From NCBI RefSeq assembly GCF_900110065.1, contig NZ_FOCI01000016.1, positions 1 to 64,000 on the forward strand: DNA of 64,000 nucleotides, read 5' to 3'. A program made the position numbers and the translations under genes. The first letter of the stretch is position 1. Every line of letters starts with the position of its first letter. Below, piece after piece: positions 56,594-64,000 of the stretch. This stretch comes from Loktanella fryxellensis (lineage in GTDB: Bacteria; Pseudomonadota; Alphaproteobacteria; Rhodobacterales; Rhodobacteraceae). The notes under the pieces are model-generated. The model made no database searches. It was not told where the DNA came from and saw nothing but the letters and a program-made list of their open reading frames with translations.

Positions 56594-58183
56594 ATGAAGG
56601 ATTTCGCCGCCCTCTACGCCCGGATCGACGAATCGACCAAGACCACGGTCAAGGTCGCGGCCCTCGCGGACTATTTCCGCACTGCGCCGGACGACGACAA
56701 GCTGTGGACCGCCGCTCTGTTTACCGGACGCCGCCCGAAACGCACGATCACCGCCACCCGCCTGCGTGACTGGGCCGCGGAACGCGCGGGCATCCCACTG
56801 TGGCTGTTCGAGGAATCCTACGGCATCGTCGGCGATCTGGCCGAGACGATCAGCCTGACGCTGCCACCCGCGACCCACGCCAGCGACCTGCCCCTGACGC
56901 ACTGGATCATGGAAATCCGGCGCCTCTCGGCCCTTGACGACGCCGCGCGCAAGGCGGGCATCCTGCGCGCTTGGGACAGCTTGCCAGGGTCCGAGCGTTA
57001 TCTGTTCACCAAGCTGCTGACCGGCAGCTTCCGCGTCGGCGTCAGCGCGAAACTCATGACCCGCGCATTGGCACAGGCCACCGGTGGCGACGAGGCGAAC
57101 CTGACCCACCGCCTGATGGGCGGCTGGACGCCGGACACCACGACATGGTCCGACCTGATCGAGACGACGGACCCCAGCGCCGACCTGTCGCGGCCCTACC
57201 CGTTCTACCTCGCCTATGGGCTGGAGGATCTGGCAGCACTCGGCCCCGCCACGGACTGGTCGGCGGAGTGGAAATGGGACGGCATCCGGGGCCAGTTCAT
57301 CTTGCGCGGCGGCGAACACCACCTGTGGTCGCGCGGCGAGGATCTGATGACCGACCGCTTTCCCGAACTTGCGCAACTGCGCGATTTCCTTCCCGACGGC
57401 ACCGTGATCGACGGCGAGGTGCTGGCCTTTCGCGATGAAACCCCCCTGTCCTTCAACACGCTGCAGGCCCGCATCGGGCGCAAGACCGTGCCGAAGAAGC
57501 TTCTAACCGACGCCCCCGTGATCCTGATGGCCTACGACCTGCTGGAGGATGCGGGCACCGACATCCGCGCCCTGCCCTTTGCAGACCGCCGCGCACGTCT
57601 GACGCAGATCATCGCCGCCACGCCAGATACCGCCCCGCTGCGCCTGTCGCCCGGCGTCACCTTCAGCGACTGGGACCGCCTGACCGCCGCCCGCGCCACC
57701 AGCCGCGAGCGCAACGCGGAAGGGCTGATGTTGAAGCGTCTCGACAGCCCCTACCTTGCGGGGCGCAAGAAAGGCGACTGGTGGAAGTGGAAGGTCGATC
57801 CCCTGACCATCGACGCGGTGATGATCTATGCGCAGCAGGGGTCGGGAAGGCGGGCCAACCTGTTCACCGACTACACCTTTGCCGTCTGGGACGGCGACGC
57901 GCTGGTGCCGTTCACCAAGGCCTATTCCGGCCTGACCGACGCCGAGTTCCGCCAGATCACCGCATGGGTGCGCAAGAACACGCTGCAGAAATTCGGACCC
58001 GTCCGTCAGGTCACGCCGCAGCACGTGTTCGAGCTGGCGTTCGAAGGGATACAGGCCAGCCCGCGGCACAAATCCGGCGTCGCCCTCCGCTTTCCCCGGA
58101 TGCTGCGCTGGCGCCACGACAAGCCCTTGGCCGAGGCGAACACGCTGGACGATCTGCGCGCCATGCTCGCCGCCCATGGCTAA
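56594..58183 (+). CDS. ATP-dependent DNA ligase (damage-response type)
   Basis: A 529-residue ATP-dependent ligase. The adenylated lysine is K227 in EWKWDGIRGQ, with motif III-like GEVLAF, EGLMLKR (motif IV) and WWKWKVDP (motif V). An N-terminal helical DNA-binding domain (~1-200) and C-terminal OB fold flank the catalytic core. It matches the cisplatin-response ligase group paired with the MBL exonuclease. The ATG at 56594 is one base after the upstream stop. It is separate from the replicative NAD-dependent ligase. Confidence 0.93.
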   Translation: MKDFAALYARIDESTKTTVKVAALADYFRTAPDDDKLWTAALFTGRRPKRTITATRLRDWAAERAGIPLWLFEESYGIVGDLAETISLTLPPATHASDLPLTHWIMEIRRLSALDDAARKAGILRAWDSLPGSERYLFTKLLTGSFRVGVSAKLMTRALAQATGGDEANLTHRLMGGWTPDTTTWSDLIETTDPSADLSRPYPFYLAYGLEDLAALGPATDWSAEWKWDGIRGQFILRGGEHHLWSRGEDLMTDRFPELAQLRDFLPDGTVIDGEVLAFRDETPLSFNTLQARIGRKTVPKKLLTDAPVILMAYDLLEDAGTDIRALPFADRRARLTQIIAATPDTAPLRLSPGVTFSDWDRLTAARATSRERNAEGLMLKRLDSPYLAGRKKGDWWKWKVDPLTIDAVMIYAQQGSGRRANLFTDYTFAVWDGDALVPFTKAYSGLTDAEFRQITAWVRKNTLQKFGPVRQVTPQHVFELAFEGIQASPRHKSGVALRFPRMLRWRHDKPLAEANTLDDLRAMLAAHG

Positions 58184-58254
58184 GTGCCGCACCGCTTGAG
58201 GGTCGTCCCCCCAGCGCCTATGTCTGACCCAACCCCTGCACAGGAACCTGTCCG

Positions 58255-60087
58255 ATGATCCCCTTCCCGCACGACGCCCGCCTGTTCGACGCCCACACCG
58301 ACACGGGCGCCGCGCCCGACCTTGGCCCGCTGCCGGAATGGGATCTGACCGACCTCTACCCCGCACCAGACAGCGCCGAGATCAAACGCGACATGGACTG
58401 GCTGGAGGCGGCCTGCGCCAGCTTCGCAGCCGATTATCAGGGCAAGCTCGACACGCTGGACGCGGGCGGTCTGCTGGAGGCGGTGAAACGCTACGAGACG
58501 ATCGACATCATAGCAGGGCGGATCATGTCCTATGCGGGCCTGCGGTATTACCAGATCACCACGGACGCGGAGCGCGGCAAGTTCATGGCCGACTGTCAGG
58601 ACCGCCTGACGACCTATACCACGCCGCTGGTGTTCTACAGCCTCGAGTTCAACCGCCTGCCCGACGACCATCTGGCGGGGTTGCTGGCCTCCAATGCCGA
58701 CCTCGCCCGCTACGCCCCGATTTTTGATCGGATGCGCGCGATGAAGCCGCACCAGCTGTCCGACGAGCTGGAACAGTTCCTGCACGATGCCAGCGTCGTG
58801 GGTGCCGCCGCCTGGAACCGCCTGTTCGACGAGACGATGGCAAGCCTCACCTTCGACGTGGACGGCGAGGCGCTGAACCTCGAAGCCACGCTGAACCTGT
58901 TGACCGACGCCGACCGCGACCGCCGCAAGGCGGGCAGCGACGCGCTGTCAGCGGTGTTCAAGGAGAACGTGAAACTCTTTGCCCGCGTCCACAACACGCT
59001 GGCCAAGGAGAAGGAGATCGAGGACCGCTGGCGCAAGATGCCGACACCGCAATACGGTCGCCACCTGTCGAACCATGTGGAACCTGCCGTGGTCGAGGCG
59101 CTGCGCAACGCCGTCGTCGCGGCCTATCCCCGCCTGTCGCACCGCTACTATGCGCTGAAGGCCAAGTGGCTGGGGCTGGACCGGATGCAGACCTGGGACC
59201 GCAACGCCCCCCTGCCGCGCGAGGATGATCGCCTTGTGCCATGGGCCGAGGCCGAGCAGATCGTGATGGACGCCTATGCCGGGTTCTCGCCGGAAATGGC
59301 GGAGCTTGCGAAGCCGTTCTTCACCGACGGCTGGATCGACGCCGCCTGCAAGCCAGGCAAGGCACCGGGCGCCTTCGCGCACCCGACCGTCACCACCGTG
59401 CATCCCTACGTGATGCTGAACTACCTCGGCAAACCGCGCGACGTGATGACGCTAGCGCACGAATTGGGCCACGGCGTCCACCAGCGGCTGGCGGCCGGTC
59501 AGGGCGAACTGCTGTCCTCCACCCCGCTGACGCTGGCCGAAACCGCCAGCGTGTTCGGCGAGATGCTGACCTTCCGCAAGCTGCTGGACGCGGCCCGAAC
59601 CCCCGCCGAACGCAAGATCCTGCTGGCGGGCAAGGTCGAGGATATGATCAACACGGTCGTGCGCCAGATCGCGTTCTACGACTTCGAGTGCAAGCTGCAC
59701 GCCGCCCGTGCTGCGGGCGAGCTGACGCCGGAGGACATCAACGCCTTGTGGATGAGCGTGCAGGCCGAAAGCCTCGGCCCGGTGTTCGACTTCCACGACG
59801 GCTACGAGACGTTCTGGAGCTATATCCCCCACTTCGTCCACTCGCCCTTCTACGTCTATGCCTATGCCTTCGGCGACGGGTTGGTGAACGCCCTCTACGC
59901 GGTCTATGCGGAAGGCGATCCCGACTTTCAGGCGAAATATTTCGCCATGCTGCGCGCGGGCGGATCCAGGCATCACAGCGAGCTGCTGGCGCCCTTCGGT
60001 CTGGACGCCGCCGACCCCGCGTTCTGGGACAAGGGGCTGGGCATGATCGCAGGCATGATCAACGAGCTGGAGGCGATGGAGGCGTGA
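58255..60087 (+). CDS. pepF: Oligoendopeptidase F family M3 peptidase
   Basis: A 610-residue cytoplasmic zinc metallopeptidase that trims oligopeptides. The M3 signature LAHELGHGVHQ carries the zinc histidines near residue 402, with the third ligand in TLAETASVFGEM about 25 residues on. The helical N-terminal half and length are standard for M3B peptidases. The ATG at 58255 follows AGGAACCTGTCCG. The last codons overlap the GNAT gene by four bases (GTGA). Confidence 0.94.
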   Translation: MIPFPHDARLFDAHTDTGAAPDLGPLPEWDLTDLYPAPDSAEIKRDMDWLEAACASFAADYQGKLDTLDAGGLLEAVKRYETIDIIAGRIMSYAGLRYYQITTDAERGKFMADCQDRLTTYTTPLVFYSLEFNRLPDDHLAGLLASNADLARYAPIFDRMRAMKPHQLSDELEQFLHDASVVGAAAWNRLFDETMASLTFDVDGEALNLEATLNLLTDADRDRRKAGSDALSAVFKENVKLFARVHNTLAKEKEIEDRWRKMPTPQYGRHLSNHVEPAVVEALRNAVVAAYPRLSHRYYALKAKWLGLDRMQTWDRNAPLPREDDRLVPWAEAEQIVMDAYAGFSPEMAELAKPFFTDGWIDAACKPGKAPGAFAHPTVTTVHPYVMLNYLGKPRDVMTLAHELGHGVHQRLAAGQGELLSSTPLTLAETASVFGEMLTFRKLLDAARTPAERKILLAGKVEDMINTVVRQIAFYDFECKLHAARAAGELTPEDINALWMSVQAESLGPVFDFHDGYETFWSYIPHFVHSPFYVYAYAFGDGLVNALYAVYAEGDPDFQAKYFAMLRAGGSRHHSELLAPFGLDAADPAFWDKGLGMIAGMINELEAMEA

Positions 60088-60572
60088 TTCCGGCCACAGG
60101 TGGCGGGGAGGTCACGCTTGCGCCGCTCGACCCTGCCCTGATCGCTGCCTTGCGCACGCTGCGCGTGGCCCCCGGTCAGGTGCAATTCTCCGACCATCCC
60201 GCCGATGTGCTGGACGCACCAGAGGCGGGGGCAACCCCTTACGCCATGCTGCGGGGTGGCGTGGTCGTGGGCATGCTGCGCCTTGACACGGCCTTTGCCG
60301 CCCATCACCCCTTTGCCGCCCACGGTATCGGATTGCGCAGCTTCATCGTGGGCCTCGCCCATCAGGGCACGGGGGTCGGCACCGCCGCCACCCGCGCCCT
60401 GCCCGCGCTGATCGCGGCGCACTATCCGGGCACCCGCACCGTGTGGCTGACCGTCAACCTGCGCAACCCCGCCGCCCGCGCCGTGTATCTGAAAGGCGGG
60501 TTCGTCGACACGGGCGAGCATTACCTTGGCGGCGATGCGGGTCCGCAGCACATCCTGCGGCTGGACCTCTAG
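60084..60572 (+). CDS. GNAT family N-acetyltransferase
   Basis: A 162-residue acetyltransferase with acetyl-CoA loop LAHQGTGVGTAATRAL near residue 90 and C-terminal NLRNPAARAVYLKGGFVDTG. The start is GTG at 60084, overlapping the pepF stop, so it is co-translated with the peptidase. The substrate is unknown. Its stop overlaps the opposing oxidoreductase gene by four bases. Confidence 0.85.
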   Translation: MIPATGGGEVTLAPLDPALIAALRTLRVAPGQVQFSDHPADVLDAPEAGATPYAMLRGGVVVGMLRLDTAFAAHHPFAAHGIGLRSFIVGLAHQGTGVGTAATRALPALIAAHYPGTRTVWLTVNLRNPAARAVYLKGGFVDTGEHYLGGDAGPQHILRLDL

Positions 60573-61531
60573 CCGCGCCCGCCCTTGGCGAACACCATGT
60601 CCATCATCGTCTGCGTGCCACGGCTGAACTCCAGTAGGCAGCCATAGGCCTCCCCCCCTGCCGCCGCGCGACCGAAGGCTTCGACCTGCAACACGTAGTG
60701 ATTGACCGCGGGCCACCGTTCGACCGTGCGCGTGTTGTCGCCCAGATCCAGCACCAGTTCCGCCTGATCGGCCCAGCCCGCGTTGAACGGACAGGTCAGC
60801 GTGATGATGCCGGTGTCGCCATGGAACCGGACCGCCTGTGCCGACTGCATCCGCGTGGACACGACCGCGCCATAGGTGAAATCGCCGAAATCCGCCGCCA
60901 CCTGCGCGAACACGTCGACGCCGTTCTCGTAGTCGATGCGCGCATGGGTGATCGCCACCGGCTCTGCCCCGGTCACGAAACGGGCCGCGCCAAAGGCATA
61001 GACCCCGATGTCGGGCAACCCGCCGCCGCCCGTCTCGGGCCGGTTGCGGATGTTCGCGCGGTCGGGGTTGTTGTAGGTGAACACCACCTCCACATGGCGC
61101 AACTGCCCGATGGTGCCGCCCTGCAGCAGATCGCGCGCCCGCGCGAATTGCGGATGGTGCACGATCATGAACGCCTCGGCCGCCAGCAATCCGCTGGCAT
61201 CGCGCGCCGCGATCACGCGGTCGATCTCGTCCGCGTGCAGCGCGATCGGCTTTTCGCACAGCACGTGCTTGCCCGCCTGCAGCGCCTTCACGCTCCACTC
61301 CACGTGCAGGTGGTTGGGCAGCGGCACATAGACCGCATCGACATCTGGGTCGGCCAGCAGCGCGTCGTAGCTGTCATGCACCCGCAGGCCCGGCGCGAAA
61401 TCCGAGAATCCCGTGGCCTTGGCGGGATCGGACGTGGCAAGCGCCACCAGTTCCGCCCCCTTGGCCGCATGGATCGCCGGCCCCATCTGCGTCATGGCAA
61501 AGTTCGCAGCCCCCAGAATTCCCCACCGCAT
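60569..61531 (-). CDS. Gfo/Idh/MocA-family oxidoreductase
   Basis: A 320-residue NAD(P)-dependent dehydrogenase. The Rossmann N-terminus is WGILGAANFAMTQM, and the family catalytic block CEKPIALHADE with its lysine is near residue 94. GGGGLPDIGVYAFGAARF marks the start of the C-terminal domain. It should oxidise a sugar or cyclitol, but which is unknown. GGGAG precedes the ATG at 61531. It is divergent from tpiA. Confidence 0.9.
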   Translation of the reverse strand: MRWGILGAANFAMTQMGPAIHAAKGAELVALATSDPAKATGFSDFAPGLRVHDSYDALLADPDVDAVYVPLPNHLHVEWSVKALQAGKHVLCEKPIALHADEIDRVIAARDASGLLAAEAFMIVHHPQFARARDLLQGGTIGQLRHVEVVFTYNNPDRANIRNRPETGGGGLPDIGVYAFGAARFVTGAEPVAITHARIDYENGVDVFAQVAADFGDFTYGAVVSTRMQSAQAVRFHGDTGIITLTCPFNAGWADQAELVLDLGDNTRTVERWPAVNHYVLQVEAFGRAAAGGEAYGCLLEFSRGTQTMMDMVFAKGGRG

Positions 61532-61710
61532 CGCACACTCCCGCTGACAGACCGGCCTGCGCGGATCATCCGGCGGCGCCTTTGGCCAGACCCTAGTGAA
61601 GGCGCCACGCCGCCTCAACCCGTCTGCCGCAGCAGCACGGCAATACCACGATCCGCCTTCCGATCCGCGTCCGGCCTTGTTACGACAGGACCAACCCAAG
61701 GAGGATTCCG

Positions 61711-62454
61711 ATGCGTCGCAAACTCGCTGCCGGCAACTGGAAGATGAACGGCACCACGGCCACCCTCGATCAGGTCAAGGCGCTGACGGATGCGCACCCC
61801 GATCCCGCCGTGGACATTCTGCTGTGCCCGCCCGCCACGCTGATCGCGCAGATGGCGTGGGCGCGGGGCAGTCATGCCCTGCAGATCGGCGGTCAGGATT
61901 GCCACGCGCAGGACAGCGGCGCGCATACCGGCGACATTTCGGCGGCGATGCTGAAGGATGCAGGCGCGTCGCACGTGATCCTCGGCCATTCCGAACGGCG
62001 GGCCGACCACGCAGAGAGCGATGCGGATGTGGCGGCCAAGGCGCAGGCAGCCCACGCGGCGGGCCTGATCGCCGTGATCTGCCTGGGCGAGACGCTGGAC
62101 CAGCGCGACGCGGGCACGGCACTGGAGGTGGTCACGGTGCAACTGCGGGGGTCGCTGCCTGACGGGGCGACGGCGGCGAACACGGTCATCGCCTATGAGC
62201 CGGTCTGGGCCATCGGCACGGGCCGCGTGCCGACCGTGGCGCAGATCGCCGAGGTCCATGGCCGCCTGCGCGTCACCCTGCACGACATGATGCGCGACGC
62301 GGACGGGGTCCGCATCCTCTATGGCGGGTCCGTCAAGGCCGAGAATGCAGCCGAGATCTTTGCGGTCGCCGATGTGGATGGCGCGCTGGTGGGCGGTGCC
62401 AGCCTTCAGGCTGTGGATTTTGCGCCTATCGTGGCGGCACTGGAACGCGCCTGA
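61711..62454 (+). CDS. tpiA: Triosephosphate isomerase
   Basis: Interconverts glyceraldehyde-3-phosphate and dihydroxyacetone phosphate in central carbon metabolism. The 247-residue TIM barrel has Asn/Lys in GNWKMNG, the electrophilic His in GHSERR, the catalytic Glu in [11 protein letters not shown], and YGGSVK for phosphate. AAGGAGG is well placed before the ATG. A very GC-rich hairpin follows the stop. Confidence 0.97.
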   Translation: MRRKLAAGNWKMNGTTATLDQVKALTDAHPDPAVDILLCPPATLIAQMAWARGSHALQIGGQDCHAQDSGAHTGDISAAMLKDAGASHVILGHSERRADHAESDADVAAKAQAAHAAGLIAVICLGETLDQRDAGTALEVVTVQLRGSLPDGATAANTVIAYEPVWAIGTGRVPTVAQIAEVHGRLRVTLHDMMRDADGVRILYGGSVKAENAAEIFAVADVDGALVGGASLQAVDFAPIVAALERA

Positions 62455-62463
62455 CGGCGTGCC

Positions 62464-62485
62464 GGGGGGGGGGTGTCCCCCCCCC
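62464..62485 (+). terminator. G10/C9 hairpin after tpiA
   Basis: Ten G (62464-62473), TGT, then nine C (62477-62485) form a homopolymeric stem nine bases after the tpiA stop. It is terminator-like in place but lacks a T-run. Such runs are also prone to length change. Confidence 0.5.
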
Positions 62486-62491
62486 ATCATT

Positions 62492-62545
62492 AGCCGCGTC
62501 AGCCGCGTCAGCCGCGTCAGCCGCGTCAGCCGCGTCAGCCGCGTC
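62492..62545 (-). repeat. Six perfect 9-bp tandem repeats at the regulator's 3' end
   Basis: Six perfect copies of AGCCGCGTC run head to tail. On the minus strand the unit is CGC GGC TGA in the reading frame of the cobalamin-binding protein, so the first TGA is its stop and further units each add an in-frame stop. Confidence 0.95.
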
Positions 62546-63395
62546 CGGTGCTGTGCGCCAGATTGATCCGCACGGCGACGTCGGCGATGGTCCGCAGCTT
62601 TTCCGCCGCTTGATCCAGATCGTCTAGCACCGCATCGACGCCGCACAACTCGGCCGCGTCCTGCGTGTCCAGCACCTTCCCCGCCAGAACGACCGGAACC
62701 ACCGGCGCCACGATCCGCAGGCCCACGACCAGCCGCGTCAGCGCGCCCACGTCGGCGCAGACGTTGGCCACCAGCACCACCGCGCCAAAACGGGCCGTCT
62801 CGGCGCGGTGCAGGATATCGTCGTGTCCCTCGCCCATGGACAGGTCCACGTGCCAGCCACCGCGCCGAAAGATGTTGGCGGCCATCTCGATCCCAAGGGT
62901 GTGGCTGTCGCCGGGCAGCAGCGCCAGCAGCACGCGGGAGCCATCGCCGGCAAGTGTGCTTTCTGCCTGATCCAGCACATGGCGCAGACCGCGGATGATG
63001 CGGAACAACCGGTTGGACGCCAGCGTCACCTCGACGAAGGACATCTCGTCCTCTTCCCAGCGGGTGCCCAGCACGCGCGCGGCGGCCGAGATGTAGGACA
63101 GGTAGATCGTGTTGGCCGAATTGCCGCTGCGCCGCAGGTTGCGCACGATGCGGTCGGCCGCATCTTCATCCGGGGCGGTCAGGGCCGTGCAGAAACGGTC
63201 GATCTCCGCCGCGTCGGGGCCGTCTTCGCCTTCGCCGAAGCGCGGCATCCGGAACGCGAGGCGCCGGACCACTTCCATGGCGACATTGCCCACGGCAGCC
63301 TCCGGCAGTGCGGTGGTCAGGCGACTGAACTGCGTCTGTGCCTGAAACCAGGCCGCGTGGTCGATGTGCTCGTCGTCCCGCTGCTGGCGTGCCAT
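62535..63395 (-). CDS. AerR/PpaA-like cobalamin-binding regulator
   Basis: A 286-residue protein with a helical cap domain (WEEDEMSFVEVTLASNRL, residues 113-130) and a C-terminal B12-binding domain. The cobalamin motif D163-S-H165-T-L-G168 is intact. The closest group I recall is AerR/PpaA of Rhodobacter, which binds cobalamin and modulates the PpsR/CrtJ repressor of photosynthesis genes in response to light. No photosynthesis genes are visible here. It is divergent from the P450 gene. AerR-like function is inference. Confidence 0.83.
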   Translation of the reverse strand: MARQQRDDEHIDHAAWFQAQTQFSRLTTALPEAAVGNVAMEVVRRLAFRMPRFGEGEDGPDAAEIDRFCTALTAPDEDAADRIVRNLRRSGNSANTIYLSYISAAARVLGTRWEEDEMSFVEVTLASNRLFRIIRGLRHVLDQAESTLAGDGSRVLLALLPGDSHTLGIEMAANIFRRGGWHVDLSMGEGHDDILHRAETARFGAVVLVANVCADVGALTRLVVGLRIVAPVVPVVLAGKVLDTQDAAELCGVDAVLDDLDQAAEKLRTIADVAVRINLAHSTGRG

Positions 63396-63514
63396 GCAAA
63401 TTGCCCCCGTGTGATTTCATCCCCCGCTCCGAATGCGCCGTAGAGGCAGGCGTCCCGTTCATTCGGTATCCGGTCGTATGCACAAACTATCATCGCCGCT
63501 GCACCAGAACCTGC

Positions 63515-63525
63515 GACGTAACGTC
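63515..63525. promoter_or_regulatory. Palindrome between the cobalamin regulator and P450 genes
   Basis: GACGTAACGTC, a perfect 11-bp palindrome with 5-bp arms, lies 46 bases before the P450 start in the 176-base divergent gap. It is a candidate operator only; the flanks TGC/ACA give a spacing one base short of the PpsR site. Confidence 0.3.
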
Positions 63526-63571
63526 ACATCCCCTCTTGTAAGGGAACAAAATCGATCCGACAAGTCGCACG

Positions 63572-64000
63572 ATGGAACACATCACCCAATCGCCGACCGA
63601 TCCCGCCTTTGTGCAGAACCCCTACCCGACCTATGACCGGATGCGCTCATCAGGCCCGCTGGTCTGGTGGACCGACTATGCCATGGCCTGCGCCACCGAC
63701 CATGCGACCGTCAGCGCCGTGCTGCGCGACCGCCGCATGGGCCGCGAGGTGCCCCCTGAACTGGCCCCGCCCGCAGACCCCGCCCGCGCCCTGTTCGACG
63801 GGGTCGAAGCGCATTCCATGCTGGAACTGGATGGTCCGGATCATGCCCGGCTGCGCGGTGCCGTGCTGCGCGCCTTCACCAGTCGCGCCATCGCGGGGCT
63901 GGGCGACGGCATCCGTGCGCTGTGCCACGACCTGATCGACCGGTTTCCCACCGGCGATTTCGACCTGCTGGATGCCTATGCCCGCCCCACCCCGGTCATC
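63572..64000 (+). CDS. Cytochrome P450, N-terminal part
   Basis: The first 143 codons of a P450 that runs off the window without a stop. Recognisable are the opening NPYPTYDRMRSSGPLVWW, the I-x-x-VLRDRRMGRE block and the C-helix DGPDHARLRGAVLRAFT, which holds the heme propionate arginine. The heme cysteine lies outside. It looks like a soluble class I bacterial P450. The ATG at 63572 lacks a clear Shine-Dalgarno sequence. Substrate unknown; it is divergent from the cobalamin-binding regulator. Confidence 0.88.
   Translation, partial: MEHITQSPTDPAFVQNPYPTYDRMRSSGPLVWWTDYAMACATDHATVSAVLRDRRMGREVPPELAPPADPARALFDGVEAHSMLELDGPDHARLRGAVLRAFTSRAIAGLGDGIRALCHDLIDRFPTGDFDLLDAYARPTPVI

Noticed and set aside
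62492..62545. CRISPR array
   Set aside because: The 9-bp units are head to tail with no spacers; this is a simple tandem repeat.
63512..63528. PpsR/CrtJ binding site before the P450
   Set aside because: The known pattern TGT-N12-ACA is not met; the first triplet is TGC and the spacing is 11.

Overview
The window is a GC-rich (about two-thirds G+C) chromosomal segment of an alphaproteobacterium, most likely the Roseobacter side of the Rhodobacteraceae. Pointers are a Paracoccus/Rhodobacter-type aa3 oxidase subunit I, the glyQ - DUF6446 - glyS - ppdK order, the folB-folP-glmM order, a SAM-II riboswitch before metZ, a SUV3-like helicase beside fdxA and carD, and an AerR/PpaA-like cobalamin protein. 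Species assignment is inference. No replication origin, insertion sequence, CRISPR array or rRNA was seen.

Layout. 1-2052 is accessory DNA of lower G+C (55-57% in sampled lines): a TcmP gene coupled to a DUF5131 (Gp37/Gp68) gene, ending at the 3' end of tRNA-Ser(UGA), a classic island insertion point. 2415-7992 is one tight operon (SPOR lipoprotein, D,D-carboxypeptidase, tmk, holB, tatD, metallo-hydrolase). 8000-16100 holds an AEC transporter, DUF1330, tRNA-Leu(GAG), lipB, ctaD, small orphan genes, yqeY and carA. 16167-21870 has a large GT2 glycosyltransferase, a FadR-type regulator, a UbiH-type hydroxylase, a class V aminotransferase and two coupled Lrp/AsnC regulators divergent from ilvC. 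23500-28821 carries an EamA exporter, glmM-folP-folB and a SleB-like hydrolase. 28967-35360 is glyQ-DUF6446-glyS-ppdK. 35529-45869 contains a degenerate SPOR/PG-binding/trypsin-like protein, TrkH, folE2, riboswitch-controlled metZ, ispZ, ftsY, a lytic transglycosylase and an AlkB-like hydroxylase. 45873-53981 has xseA, purD, carD and a TPR-helicase-S4-fdxA cluster. 54054-64000 has an SCP2 protein, a lysophospholipase-like hydrolase, an exonuclease/DNA-ligase repair pair, pepF, tpiA, a cobalamin-binding regulator and the start of a cytochrome P450.

The best candidates for new biology are these. (1) The TcmP/DUF5131 pair at tRNA-Ser, which reads like a methyltransferase-like fold plus a radical-SAM-like partner. 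(2) A stretch of about 90 codons at 44% G+C inside the essential glyS gene. (3) A periplasmic trypsin-like protein whose catalytic residues all appear lost. (4) A SAM-II riboswitch with a visible terminator/antiterminator pair. (5) Two families of short intergenic repeats, one of which occurs twice as an ordered pair with 71-72 bp spacing. Function of the unknown proteins was not inferred beyond what motifs and context allow.
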